A DNA stretch of 64,000 nucleotides, taken from the NCBI GenBank assembly GCA_008704415.1, contig VXIS01000018.1:124001-188000 (forward strand), given 5' to 3'. The notes under the pieces were generated by a model. That model ran no database searches. It was not told the DNA's origin and saw only the letters and a program-made list of their open reading frames with translations. Position 1 is the first letter of the stretch, and each line of letters begins with the position of its first letter. This DNA comes from Sphaerosporella brunnea (Eukaryota > Ascomycota > Pezizomycetes > Pezizales > Pyronemataceae). Position numbers and translations under genes: made by a program. Shown here one piece after another: positions 1-12,051 of the stretch.

Positions 1-550
1 TGAATGGCTTCCGGCGGACGCCGCGCGCTTTGTAGACGTAGATACTCTTCAACGCGGGAGGTGGCTTCTGGTTACGTCCATGTTCTCTCAGAAAGTAGAT
101 AGAAGATTGGTACACGAAATGCGGGACGATGTGATGTTTTATCGAGACCTTCCTGCAACCCCTCACGCTCAAGTGTTCCAGGGTCTGCGAGCAGTGGTTT
201 AGAATCGTACCGAACAAAAAGCTGCCACCGACTGCCGTCCAATCCAGCGTGAGCGAGACGATGCGGCCGTCAACCGGCAAGCTCTGCAGCAGCTTGTCGA
301 GATTGTAGACGGTCCCCAGTGAATACGAGTCGATATGAGCGCTCTCAAACACCGAGAGTCGGAAATCGAGGTCCGCGAAGAAGCGCGGGTATTGATGCAA
401 GAGCTGGCGCAGCGACCGTGACGTCTGCGACAACGCGAGCTTACTCGGGGTAGGGAGGTGGGACACGAGACACTCGAGGATGGGAGTGTAGATTGACAGC
501 AGCGCCTCCAGCGGGCAAAGGTGTTGCTGCGGCGTCAGGATGAGTTCCAT
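1..550 (-). CDS. F-box-like protein, 5' part (runs off the left edge)
   Basis: An open frame runs from an ATG at 550 to the window edge without a stop, about 183 codons. Residues about 26-60 read ILECLVSHLPTPSKLALSQT followed by SRSLRQLL, the Leu-Pro and Ser-Arg/Leu pattern of a fungal F-box that would bind Skp1 in an SCF ubiquitin ligase. The following text has leucine-rich-repeat-like phrases such as IVSLTLDWTAVGG and LEHLSVRGCRKV. The substrate is unknown and the C-terminus lies outside the window. The F-box call is from pattern only, because this motif is weakly conserved; the coding call itself is firm. Confidence 0.65.
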   Translation of the reverse strand, partial: MELILTPQQHLCPLEALLSIYTPILECLVSHLPTPSKLALSQTSRSLRQLLHQYPRFFADLDFRLSVFESAHIDSYSLGTVYNLDKLLQSLPVDGRIVSLTLDWTAVGGSFLFGTILNHCSQTLEHLSVRGCRKVSIKHHIVPHFVYQSSIYFLREHGRNQKPPPALKSIYVYKARGVRRKPF

Positions 551-1448
551 GGCGTTTTCAGGTTTTCAGTGTATGCCCGCGACGAGCCTGCCGGCGGAGG
601 ACGGAATCAGCAAACACAGAGGCGATTATTCGCGAGGGGGCACCAACCGCTTCACCACTACAACAGCAACGCCACTCGTGCCCTGAATTGAGTAATCGAG
701 CGATTGGGGGGGGGGGAATTCGACGGGACACTGGTGATACCGCACGGGGCTTGGAGCAGCGAGCAGCGAGATGGGGAGGATAAATGGAATGGATCCCGTG
801 ATCGCAACGTGATGGAGTCGACAAAAAGCGGTGATCACGATCAGTGAGCTGTTGGACGGAAGTGGAGAGAGCTTCGTTCTGGTTGGTTTGGGATTCGATG
901 TGATGGGATGGGTAGAGTAGAAGTGGTGTGGTGCTCATGGCCCCCTGCTGTGCAACGAACAAAAAACGATGTCTTGGCGTTTTGCATGGGAAACGCAAGC
1001 AGACATGGGGCTTACGTAACAACTACGCCCGGGTGCTCTATCCAGATGCGGGGGCAAGTGCTGTCACTGTCTCTCTCGCCACCACGTCAAGATCCGGCCG
1101 TCGTCAACCAACGGGCGCAGGGGTGGTCACTGATCAGGCGCCCCGTGGTCTCTCCATCCATGTATCGAATCATGACGGGGCTGCGGATCTGCCGTGGCCG
1201 AAACAAACCCCCGCTACGCCTACCTAGTTGAACGCGGGGAAAGAAAGCAACAGGCCCACGTGGGAAAAGGAGTAGACACGTAGAATATTCTTCGCTTTCC
1301 ATGTCTAACGGGGGAATCGAGAGTAGAATGCGTACATAAATCTTACATATCTCTTCCGTTCCTCCATGTCGTGTGCCTGGCAATTTGGTGAAGCTCCCAT
1401 CGTCATCATTAAAATGAAACCCCAAAATAAAATCGTAAAAAAAAAAAA

Positions 1449-1481
<33 letters not shown>

Positions 1482-1548
1482 CCCAATACGCCATCCCAAA
1501 TTCCACCTCACCCCTAAGCAAAATTGACCTCCCAAAAAACCTCATCTC
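551..1548. other. Intergenic stretch between two convergent/tandem minus-strand genes
   Basis: No convincing coding frame. It holds a poly-G run near 709-717 and, at about 1438-1482, an A-tract followed by a (GACA)n microsatellite. Upstream control sequence of the F-box gene should lie here, but no specific site is recognised. Confidence 0.6.
1438..1482. repeat. A-tract plus (GACA)n microsatellite
   Basis: A run of about 13 A is followed by roughly nine GACA units, one of them changed to AACA. It lies just past the stop codon of the RING gene. Confidence 0.9.
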
Positions 1549-3193
1549 CTAGGTGAGCCGAATCAATCTCTTCTCAAAAATGCCTCCTCTGCCGCAGTAA
1601 GTGCCCCAGCACCAGTCGTCATCGTAGAGCGCAGGACGAACCTCCCTCAGTTCGGCACCGACCGGAAACCTGAGCGCCCCTTCGATGCCCGCAAAGTTCC
1701 CCCGCAGCGCAATCGCCGTGCGCGGCTCCGTGTCAGCACATATTTCCGGTGCCTCCATTTCCGGCTTCAACAGCGTGCGCATGTCACCTCTGCCCTGTGA
1801 GCCTTGGGACATTATCGTCATTTTGTGGCCGCGAGGACACTCCCCCTCGGCCTCCTGCCACGCCGAGCAGCCCATGCACAGGTCGAACTCCCCATCGAGG
1901 CACTCGCGGCAATGATACCACCCCGCGGATCCGGCGCTGTGAACATTCGCGCTGCAGCGGTCACACACAACGTTGTAGTTGTACCAGCGGGCATATCCTC
2001 TCGCCTCAAGGCTTCCTTCTGGACCCGCGAGCTGCTGCTGCGGCGTAGGACCACGCAAGACGCCGTTGGGCGGAGTTGCAGGTCGGGTGTTGGTGTAGAG
2101 CTTGAGCTCGTGGTCACAGCAAGCACCGAGCCGTACGCAACGCTTGCAATAGTTCCAGTTGCCATTGTTGCAACCCCCGGCGCAGCGCCAAAAGAATGAA
2201 TTATCGGGTTGGCTGTGCAGGTGCCCACCTGCCGGCGCGTCTACCCATTCATCGCAGACATTGCAAAAGATGCCAGTTTCGAGGTATGGCGCCTGGAAGC
2301 GCATCACTTGCTTTTGAGCCAGCATTCGATGGCGGGCCGGACATGTTTGGCCGCTCAGATAGCAGCTGGAACAGAGGTGGTAGAGACTGCAGACGGTGCA
2401 CTCGTAGTGGACGTACATGTTCACGTTGCGTTCACACGCGTCGCAGGTGATCATGGCGAGTTGTCGGGAGCTTGCAATGATTTCCACGATCGTTGCAGGC
2501 TGTCCTGGTACCCGGAGATTGTAATTATGACTTGGAGCGTTGCGAGGCGGTGGCTGCGGATGCCCTCCGAAATGGACGTTTGTGGCCAGCCTTGCCTGCG
2601 GGGGCACTAAGCCCGCGAAAAACTCATCGATCAATCGCTGGTTGTCTGCAAAGCCAATACGGAAGCCCTCAAATGCGTTTGGCGGCAATGGCTCAAGGGT
2701 AAATGATGAGCCTTGAGGGGTGCTGAGTCTCCGCTGTTGCTGATCTTGTCGGTTCATTGGAGAAGGGGTGTTGGCGTTGACTACAACTCCGCCCGACACT
2801 ATTCTATCCCCGGGCTTGAAAATTGCGCGCGCTTCACGGATATCATCATCGGTGCGTTTCTTTTCGGGGTTCTTGCGCAAAAACTCTTCCAGCAGGTTCG
2901 CGAAGGAGGGGTTTGGACGAGTCTCGCGCACGGGTTCACGGCAGATAGGGCAGGTCGGGGTGGGGTTGCGATTCGAGGCTTGAGAGCTGAACCAGCTTTT
3001 CGAACACGAGCCGCAGTTCGTGTGGAGGCAGTCGAGGAACGTGATCGGGTCGAAGATGAGATCAGTGCAGATCTGTATTGGGGGAGGGCCGGTGTTAGCG
3101 AGGGGAGGGGCCGATATAGCAGCATAGACAGAGGCTACCAACCGCGCAGATAAGCTCCTTCTCGACGGTTTGTTCGAGGCTGGAAGGGGCCAT
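1549..3193 (-). CDS. RING finger plus ZZ-like zinc finger protein, probable E3 ubiquitin ligase (CHFR-like RING)
   Basis: Two exons: 3193-3143 and 3072-1549, with a 70-bp GT-AG intron (3142-3073). Splicing gives a 524-aa protein and joins ELICA to ICTDLIFDP, which completes a C3HC4 RING at about residues 13-65 (CAICTDLIFDPITFLDC, then HTNC, CSKSWF and CPICREP). Without the first exon the first RING cysteine pair is missing, so the start at 3193 is well supported. The remainder holds three Cys/His-rich modules at about 215-260, 270-335 and 375-425, with patterns such as CDACERNVNMYVHYECTVC and CDRCSANVHSAGSAGWYHC, which look like ZZ-type fingers. RING proteins of this kind transfer ubiquitin from an E2. 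The substrate is unknown. The RING resembles that of CHFR, but no FHA domain is present. Confidence 0.85.
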
Positions 3194-5286
3194 GATGCAT
3201 GCGTTTGGGTTTGTTTATTGTTTTTTTTTTTGGGGGGGGGGTGGAGGGGTGAGGGGGAGGGGACAGAGTTTATCGAGGGCGAAAGTGGGTTTTATCAGAA
3301 GCTCAGCCCAGTTGCGTTCTGTGGCTGCTCGTGGCACGGCTTCTTGACTCTTGAGACACGAAGGGGCTTGGTGTTCACCGTTCAGCCCCAGCGGGGGATC
3401 AGCCGGTGGGTGCGGGGCGGAGTTCGGCTAACTTAGAGCAGCGTAGCGGCGCGTCGTGCCGCATCGCCGATCACTCGGTAGCGCGGTTCCACAAGAAGCA
3501 ACTGGAGCCGAGCCTCGGGTCCATGACGACAGGTGATGCGGGAACGTTTGGTATTTTCTTATCGGAGCGCGGAAGTGCACATGAGGCAGCAATTGCTTGG
3601 GTTATGCTGCTGCTCTTGTTTCTTCTTTTTCTCCGTCATAGGTAGTTGCGAATGGTTGTTTGCTTGTGTTCTCGCCGTGAGTAGTGGCGGCGGCAGAGGC
3701 CCATGCGCGAGGTCTCTGCTGTCATGTCAGCCCTGTCGATATTCGCGAAAATTACTCGGTCTGATTAGGTAAAACACGGGTCCTAATTTTCGAGTCAGTC
3801 CGAGAACACAAACTGCCAGAAAGCACGAAGCACGCTGCACTTGCGCGGTCGTTATCCTACGATTACATACCGAGCTGCATACGCCGAGCATGAGAACCTT
3901 CGAGAGGGTTAGGGTCGTGGGGCGGGAACAAGGCACAGAAACTTCTGGGTGCGTTTTAAGCCTTTGGCAAGGTGATTATTGTTTTACCTATTGGCATACG
4001 GCCATTCAACGCTTCATTCCCCAGCTTTGTGCTGCAGGGTAATTCTGCACAGACTCTGAAAAGACAATGTATACTTGATGTTTGATCCAAGTGGCTGCGC
4101 TCTGCCCAGCGATCATGGCGGGTCACAAAAACGGAGGATTACCCAACGACGAAGGCCCTGAAAGCTCATAACAAATTCAATTCAAAGTGTGAACCAAAAC
4201 TCCGTTCAACTCTCCTCCTCTTTCAAGAGAAATCAAACAACTCCCCCTCCTCCTCCTCCTCCTCCTCCTCCTCCTCATCCTTATCGTGCGTGATTGGCGT
4301 TCGAAAACGACCGTGCCAGCCTTGGGTCATGGCCCTGCCAATTTATTACAGCACAAAATTCAGTCGAAAATTCGCTGGTGGCGCTATTATCGATTGCCGC
4401 CCTTTCTACGCAATTCCTGTCGACTGTTCTGTTGCTAGATGTCGACCCTGAGCTTATATTCTTGGACCGTTGGAACATATCACATCCCGATATATGACTT
4501 CAATGATAGACTTTGCGGATCCCTTAGACGATCGTCCAGGTTTTCCACAGTTCTCGGAAACTACAAGCCAGCGGCTGTTCGTCGACGAAAGCGTAACTGG
4601 ACCAGCCTGAGCCACCTTTGACATAGGCCGAACCGTGAGAGCCTATCCTATGTTGACCGACCGGCTCCTTCCAGAGGTCATCGGTTTTGTTCTGTGAAGG
4701 CCTTGGGTGAATTATGGAGGCACATCTCCCGAAATCGAAAGCATGGTATTCGATGCCCCAAACTGGTTAACTAGAAAGTGGATATGGATTCCATGGCACT
4801 GAATGGACGCAGAAGACGATTCACGGGGAATTTAACGGTGGCGCGGATTCAAACCACACACTACCCAGAATTTCCAGGGCTACTGAGCCTGTGTTCGGTG
4901 CTAGGGCTCCTGTCGGTGGCATCGTTGAGCGCCGGAACACCTTCTCGATTCGAGACCAGCTCGGTTATCTACAGCTTACTGCTGCCCACGTTTTTTCCAC
5001 TCGCAGCCCTGCCAGCTCACCCGTGGCCTGTTCGGACAGCCCGGCTAAACCTAACAAAAGCCCCGCTATCCATCTTCTTTAGCCCGCCCAACGCACCCGA
5101 GGTTATTATTAGGAACAACATGGCTATCAATGGGCCAAAATAAATGGGAGCTGGAAGAGCAATGGGTCCGGAGCCCGTAGTTCATCCAATGCAAATGTAT
5201 GTATAAGCCGGCTATAAACAATGCTGTCAATCTCTCCGTGTTGTCACATTGTTGAAATCGTAAAACGAGGGTAACTACCGGATCTG
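3194..5286. other. Gene-free region, about 2.1 kb
   Basis: Several short frames exist on both strands, but none shows a domain, codon regularity or splice-supported continuation. Contents seen: a T/G homopolymer block at 3218-3242 just upstream of the RING gene start, and a (CTC)n microsatellite at 4241-4276. The rest is unremarkable. Confidence 0.55.
4241..4276. repeat. (CTC)n trinucleotide repeat
   Basis: About eleven CTC/TCC units in a row, in non-coding sequence. Confidence 0.9.
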
Positions 5287-5580
5287 CTCGCTAATAAGGA
5301 AGACCTGGAATCCGGAGATCTTCCCCGTCGGCCAGGGCTTCGCTTGCCTGGCTGACGGCCCGAAACTGTTTTTTTTGACTATCGCCACTATCACCCCCTG
5401 CACCGGGCCAACTTGAAACTATTCGCCCTGGTCAGGCCGCGGCTGGGAAAAGACCGCGACGAAGGCAAATCTGTAGCTACTTGAAGCTCGCAAAAAAACT
5501 TTTTGATCTTCGCCGCCCGACTCGTCCCGCTCCGGCTCACTGCCGGGGTCTCCAGATTCGCGGTCTTCCTTATTAGCGAG
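5287..5580. mobile_element. MITE-like non-coding element with about 34-bp inverted ends
   Basis: The left end CTCGCTAATAAGGAAGACC is repeated exactly, in inverted orientation, at the right end (5562-5580). The similarity continues inward as GAATC and GGAGA with a few mismatches. The interior has no coding frame. No clean target-site duplication is visible. The ends may extend 2-4 bp outward (TCTG on the left, complement TCTA on the right). The size and structure fit a miniature inverted-repeat transposable element; the superfamily is not assignable. Confidence 0.75.
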
Positions 5581-5732
5581 TAGAGGACAGGATAGGAATA
5601 GATGGCGCCTGCCCGTGTTCACCAGAGCTTAGTCAACACCTCCCCCATGTCAGAGAAATCAATTTCCTTGAGCTCGTAGTGCAATGTCAAACCGCGGCTC
5701 ATGCCGTATCCCCTCCGCCCCCCCTAACACGC

Positions 5733-6251
5733 CTATTTCTTCCCCTTCTTCTTTTTTCCCTTCGCCTGCTGCGCACTAGCAGCAGCCGAGGGTATGTCCA
5801 CAACCAGCTTCGTCTCCGTAATCTCAGCAGCCTCCGGGGCCTCCCCCATAGCCGTATCTGCTCCCCATCAGCCTTTCTCTCACCCCAAATCCCCTCCCCC
5901 CACGCAGGAAGCACATACCGCCCGCCGGCAACCCCATCTGCGTTCTCGCCAACCTCTGCAGCCCCAGCACAAGTCTTCCCACATCCGCCACGCGGTCCGT
6001 CGAGAACTTTACGATAGCGCCGGACACAGGATCATAAGTTTTTAGTGTGAGACTACCCTTGCCGGCCACGTTGGCGTGGTAGGTGGTTGTTATTTTTGTC
6101 TATTCAAGGCGTTGTCAGTGCTCGTTACTTTGTCATTGCTCGCTACTGTGGTGGGGGTCTTCGCAGAGGAGGAACTTACGCTGCCGGGAGACGCCCGTAT
6201 CAGCTGTGCGCTGTGCGAGGTGAACTCTTGGGGGGTTGTGGTGAGCTTCAT
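5733..6251 (-). CDS. SRP9: Signal recognition particle subunit SRP9/SRP21
   Basis: Three exons, 6251-6180, 6099-5919 and 5857-5733, with introns of 80 and 61 bp (donors GTAAGT and GTATGT). Together they give 125 aa. Across the first junction the protein reads RASPGSTKITTTYH, then LTLKTYDPVSGAIVKFSTDR and VADVGRLVLGLQRLA, the core of the SRP9-21 domain (about residues 1-85). The tail ends KGKKKKGKK, the lysine-rich end usual for fungal SRP21. With SRP14 it forms the Alu-domain heterodimer of the signal recognition particle, which acts at the ribosome in ER targeting. The ATG at 6251 is the first one in frame. Each exon alone is below the size that simple ORF calling would flag as a gene. Confidence 0.9.
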
Positions 6252-6697
6252 TGTGCTGGTTGTTGGACGTAGACAGCTGGCCACGTCGCGTTGTGGTAGT
6301 GCAGAGAAGGTTAGTCAGCATGACAAGCTTCGTCTAGCGCGCTTGTGCTACACGAGTGGCAACGTTGCATCCCTCGAACGCCGCATTGAGCTTGAGATCC
6401 AACTGGGCTATCGAACCATCCGCTTGAAACTGCATGCATGGCTAAGTATACGAGAACACGCACCAGATGGCTAGACACGATTGCGAGACTATGAGGTATA
6501 CACTTGAATTAAGCCAGGCCGGCCTGCTCGCTGGCGAAGAGTGACAATCAAAAAATATAATCAAAAATCAACAACGCCTTGTTAAACCCTACTCCTCGTT
6601 CGTGAAACTTATACCACAGCCTGTTTAGCACTGCCGTGCCATATTCTGTCTGCTTTCTTTTTGCACACTTGCGCGCTTACATATCCCCAGCCTCTGC
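6252..6697. other. Intergenic, about 450 bp
   Basis: Promoter region of the SRP9 gene and 3' flank of the OGFr-domain gene. The only open frames are shadows of SRP9. Nothing specific is seen. Confidence 0.6.
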
Positions 6698-9600
6698 CTA
6701 CATACCAGTAAGCTTGACATTCCCTACGACCCCGTCTACATAGTTGCCCACCCCACTTACCGGGTGATCGACGTCTGCAGAAGCCCGAGCAGGCTGGTCA
6801 GACATTTCAACATCCTTCAATACTGATTCTTCGCCATTTGTATCCTTCGAAACAATTGCTTCTTCCTCTTTCACCGCTCCATCGGCAACCAGTGGAATAG
6901 TCCCAATGTTCATCTCTGATCCCACGTACTCAGAGGCCAAATTTTCCGTCTCTGCGTCTTCAGCTACATTCTCGGAGGAGGCGGCCTTCCCCATGGTATC
7001 CTTAGCCTTAGCCGCTTCTGCGCCTTCTGTAGCGCCTTTTGGGGGGACTCCTATAGAATACTCGGAGAAAGACACCTCTAGAGCATGGAATGGGGACGGA
7101 GACGATTTGCGATCGTCCCTCAGGCAAATATCATTTAGCATACTTTGCCCATCCGGCAAGTCCGCCATTCTGAGTTTCAAAGGGCCGTTCGGAGATTCTA
7201 AGCCGATTTTGTCCTTCTCCGAAACTGGGTTGTACGCTGTATCTTCGGTGTTGCTTTCGTGAGGCTGGTCGACTGTGCTATCAGTGCCCACTTCGATGTC
7301 GATGCTCTTTCGGTTGGAGGAAACAGCCCCGAAGACCCTAAGTTCTGCTCCCATTTTCTCACCCGAAGGTACAGGATATTCGGTTGTTGAGGGCATTAAC
7401 ATTAACTTCCGTTTTTTCATGTCATTACCTCCTACCAGGATGGGTGGCAGCTGGCGCTTCCTCCTCTTCGCGGCAGTAAACTGGTGAGGCGTTGGCTCAA
7501 TATGGCTCTCCAATGCTTTTTTCCAGAGCTCAAGGGGCTCACTGTACGTCTGAAGACCTTTCCCTTCTGGAGCCTGCGACCAAACCATCGCAACCTGGTC
7601 ATAAAGCTCTTTGGCGATGTGGTGTTGACCAAGTTCTCCCAAACTGATGAGTGCTCGAGCGATGCGAGTGTGGTCGACATGTGGCTCCGGAACAGTCCAG
7701 CGGCAGTTAGCGTACCATGGCGGGTTTTTATCGCCAACGGTGTATATGCCCGGCCACCTAATCTGTACGCGACTCTGTGACTCATCCCAGTCCAAACCGA
7801 GATATTTCACGAATCTTTGGACCGCTCGTAGATAGTTACGCAGAACCTGCGGTCTGAAGTTCATGTTGTCCTCCAAGAACACTTCTCTGTCCTTTTCTTT
7901 TAGGATAGTTGGCGGAGAAATATTCTGTATAGTCACAATATTTTGTCCCTCCCAACCTTGCACCTGAGAGGGGAACCACCAATTGATCCAACCGGAACCA
8001 ATGGCCTCGGCAAGTCCCTCGTCGGGAACCGCGAGCCAGGCTTTCAATGTCAGACCAGAAGCACCTTCGCCGCCCCCAAAGAAACGGACGGCTGGGCTAT
8101 CACTGGCATAATATGTGATCTGCTTGGAAACTCCATTAGTTATCACAACAGTATATGCGGAGGGGCGGTAGGCAATTTATACCGGCTCATCTTTATCTCC
8201 CTGCCAAACTTGATTTCGTAGTGATTTCATAAAACCTTCTAGAATGTTCCCTAGCCCCCCCTGGTTTGTGTTTGAAACGGTTTGTACCTCCTTCAGTGCC
8301 TCTTGCTGGGACTGATCCCACTCCAGCTGCTTGATGTGGTTTTTCTGCTGCTCAGATAGTCGAATTTCTGGATCATGTGAAGTAATTGAACCACCCGTGT
8401 ATCCCGCGGCTTTGGTTTTTAGTAAGGAGGAGCTAATCGCTTTGTAGTTCTTGCATGTCTTGAACAGGCGATCTGCCCATTGGTCTCTGGCCGGTTGCCG
8501 GGGAAAGGGCATCTCATTCCTGTCCTCGGCTAAGCGAATGAAATCCTCGTGCGCTTTGTTCAACAAAGCAACTTCCGGAGGAACCGCCTTCGGAGGAATT
8601 ACCCCGGTTGTTGGACTGATCGGTGAAACGTTGACATGGAGGTTGAACTGACTTTCGATAAAGTTGGCTTGTTCCTTCGTCTTATGGCCGACGCTGAGTT
8701 TTGTCAATACGGGCAGGAGTACAGGTTGCAGGTATATGTCCGTCTGCCAAGTCCTTACCCTCCACCATTCCTGGTAAAACTGGCGGAACCTTGGAGTCAT
8801 AGCGTCCATTTGGCACGCATCCCCAATGGCAAAATATGTCAATTCGGCTTCGTATGCGAACCCGATCATCTTCAAATGCCGAAGGCACCGACTCACCCAC
8901 TTTGGGATCGGAGATTTATCATCCTGTTGCCAGTCTAACGGAGGCGTCGGACCCTGATCACCAATGGGTTTCCCAATACGTTGCAAATAAGTGCGCTCGC
9001 GTTTCACGTTCGCTGGATCAGGATGCTGTGCTTCGAATCCGATCAAGTTCCAAAATCGCTCCAAGTTCTGGTAAGTGTGACAGCGCAAGGTGTCGGTCTT
9101 ATCGCAGTCGTAGCGGAAAAGGAAGTGTTGCGTTAACCTCGGATATTTCCGCAACTTCCTTTGTCCCGCTGAATTTACGTACGATCTGCTTCTGGTGGCC
9201 ATAAGGTTGGTACTAAATTCGGAAGCCTCGTCCTCATCTGTTGCGTCCTGGATCGGAAACGCCCACCTTATCCAGTCACTGTTCTTTGGATCCAACAGCT
9301 CCTCGTTGGACATTGCAAGAATACCTTTCCTTGGAGCAATTGTGCAGCCTTCAATGGGAACATCGCGATCCCCCAGCCAGTTGAGTAGCTCATCATCGGA
9401 CCAGCTTGTTTTAGGAAGGGCGTGGTTGACTCGGTTCACCCCTAGAGTGAGAAGCATCATCATCGGATCGTCGAGGGCCTGTACCCAGATATCGGGTGGC
9501 TGCATTTTGTCAAATTGCCCCTCCCAGAGAATCTCTGGAACTGGAGACTCTGCCAGAAGAGGGGTTTTCTCTCCAGGACCGAATTCATAAATAACCTCCT

Positions 9601-10866
9601 CCTCCTCCTGAGGGTTATTGCCCGTTTTGGAGCCGTACATACCAGCCAAGGCCCGAATATATGCGCGATTCATATTTATACGCCGTTCATCGGTATTCGA
9701 GAGAACTACCGACGAAAAATCCCCTGGCAGTCCAGTAGTGAGGTTCTCGGAATTCAGCTTGTTCAGCTCTGACGGATAATCTTCGCGCCCAAGTCTATTT
9801 GTCACAGGGCACCAGTAGCGGTGGCAGTTAGAAAGTGCCGTGAAGTCATGCTTGATGCGGCCCTTGGACCAGTTCTTTTGATTCCGTCAGCAGTAACTTG
9901 CCATCTAGACATAAAGGATCTCACCCAAAGGTAATCGAAGTCGAGCAGCTGACCGCAGTGCTGACAATCGGAACGCAAGTCATTTGCAAGGAAGTTGCGG
10001 ACCAAAGTAATCCTTTGGCGCAGATGGGGTACATCCAGCAGGTCTTCCGGCGTGAAGCCGGCTGTGAGATCAAGATTGCGTGTCAGTGTGTCCCGGTTTT
10101 ACCTTCATGGGGAAAGCATCAACTCACGAAGAATTTGTTGATCACTGACGATATCTTCCAACTCGGTTTCATCAAGTTGGACATCCTCGGCCACCCTTTG
10201 GTTTGCCAGATGATCATTCACCATATGAGCCATCAATTCCTATTCCCGGTTACGTTAGGCAGTTGGTAGGGACCTAAGGTTGATACTTACCGGTCCTGCC
10301 AACCTTGCGTTTTTCAGTTTATCCCGCCCATCGCAAAACATGCATCCAGATGCACTCTTTGAGAGAGCCACCGCACAGAGCCCCATGGAATCTAGCATTC
10401 TCCGCTGCCGTTTGTCCATATCAATAAACTGTTGAGTCATCCTGTCGTTGAACAGCCTGGCGAGGGCGTCCACTTTTTCCTCGACCTCAAAGAGCAATAA
10501 GCGGATGGCGCCTAAAAGTACTCGCTTCGTCACAGGGCCGTGTTCATTGATCCGAGCATCCGGGTCTCTCTGCTCTTGCGAGGCCTCAATGGCAACAGCT
10601 CCAAGTCGAGTCAAGAGATCATCACTACCTTCATCCTCGCCCTCCAGCCTCGCTCTCTTTGGAGCATTGGAAGACTCCCCCGCCTCGGAAGCCCCTCGCT
10701 TTAGACCTTGTGCTGCCGTAGCGGGTTGTACGGGTTGTGCTGGTTGTGCTGGTTGTGCTGGTTGTGCTGGTTGTGCTGGTTGTGCTGGTTGTGCTGGTTG
10801 TGCTGGTTGTGTTGGTTGTGCTGGTTGTGTTGGTTCATCTGCAGACCTTTTTTTCTTCGCAGGCAT
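6698..10866 (-). CDS. Large protein with two OGFr-like domains and an N-terminal Gln-Pro-Ala repeat
   Basis: Five exons restore one frame: 10866-10291, 10239-10128, 10061-9925, 9874-8183 and 8119-6698. The introns are 51, 66, 50 and 63 bp, all GT-AG; the last contains a TAACTAAT branch-like site. The product is 1312 aa. Residues 12-50 are Gln-Pro-Ala tandem repeats, followed by a KRAR basic patch. Residues about 255-298 contain CQHCG and CHRYWC, a possible zinc site that is split by an intron. Two segments resemble the opioid growth factor receptor conserved region (Pfam OGFr_N). One starts at WIRWAFPI (about 476) and runs to about 635. The other starts at WINWWFPS (about 883) and continues through [20 protein letters not shown] to [20 protein letters not shown] (about 990-1012), which matches the family's end motif well. 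The C-terminal 300 residues are acidic and disordered. The function in fungi is unknown; the receptor name should not be taken as a role. Confidence 0.8.
10728..10838. repeat. 9-bp coding minisatellite (Gln-Pro-Ala units)
   Basis: About eleven copies of GGTTGTGCT (reverse: AGCACAACC) with a few T/C variants lie inside exon 1 of the OGFr gene. They encode the QPA repeat in frame. Copy number is likely to vary between strains. Confidence 0.95.
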
Positions 10867-12051
10867 AGTGAATCGCCTGCCCTTGTGCTTCTGTTATTGG
10901 AGGCTTTTTTCTGCGGGGGAGGGGGCCGAGTTGGGGAGTTGGAAGAATTCGAAAGATTGGGGAAGACGAGCGAAGATGCGCCTGGAGGCAAGATTATATG
11001 GCCTAAGAGAAATGTTCTTTGTTTGTTCAATTATGGGGCACAAAGAATAACCACAAATAGTCGCGAGGAAGTGGAACGCTGGTTCCATTTTATCCTTTGT
11101 CTAGGAAGAAAAGTGCAAGTTTGGTTGTGGCTAACAAAACACCGTAAGGGGACTAAAGCGCACTTGGAATGTCCACAAAGCTGTGTGCATTCCGTTAACT
11201 TGTCTTTGCCGGAAAACTCTGAGGAGAAAGGGGCGTTCAGGCGGTGCAAATAATCTGCTTGGGTGGAAGGAAGTGAGATCTATGCTTTGGCGCCACAATT
11301 TCCGTGGCGTAATCTTCTCACGGAAAACTTGGCCTTTAAACCAAAAAGTACTGCACCAGCCAGACGGCGGTGATGTCTCCCAAGGGGTGCGAGCCAGGTT
11401 ACGAGAAATCTGAGAGTCTGGACTATTCGTCAGGTCCAAACAAATGCATCATACGTTGTTCGTTCTATCTCCGTCTACCCGCTCACCTGCACACCTTTAT
11501 GTTCATGATCAATCAAGAACTTCAACCCATGGCACGTCGAAGCTTTAAGTAAGGATTAGTGCGTGCAGTAGGTGGTTAACCGCATCATTGATGCCCCCGA
11601 AATGGTGTTGCACACGGAGGGATGCCCATATAACAGGACATACGGTCGAGATTTCGCTCAAAAGGCTCACCAATAAATATCCTCCGCCAGGAGTCCGTAC
11701 CAGGCCGGGCTTCTCGAACCGTCAGCTCTGCAAAATCCTCACTCCCCTATTCCTATTGGGATACGGGACTCTATCCTACAATTCAAGTTATGAGGAGTGG
11801 CCACATATCAGTTCTACTATCCGTCGTACTACGGTTTTCCCCCTCCGCATCAAGCAGCATACGCTATGCTTTTCCTTTATAACTCTTCACATCAACAGCC
11901 CCCAACGCCTTCCAAATCCCGCATAGAATCACACTCCTTTAAGTCACAGTAGAACATTACCAAGGAGGGGCAAAGCCCTCTTCCTGCAGCCTTTTATACC
12001 CCCCCCCTTTGTTGACATTGTCCCCGCCAGGACCAACCCACCAACACACCA
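10867..12051. other. Intergenic region between divergent genes, about 1.2 kb
   Basis: It separates the divergently transcribed OGFr gene and the small Cys-rich gene, so it should carry both promoters. A TTTTATA element occurs at 11991-11997, about 55 bp before the ATG at 12052, followed by a C-run. No other gene or repeat is supported. Confidence 0.5.

Noticed and set aside
558..1022. 154-codon minus-strand frame beside the F-box gene
   Set aside because: No motif, overlaps the F-box promoter region and competing frames of the opposite strand; composition not protein-like.
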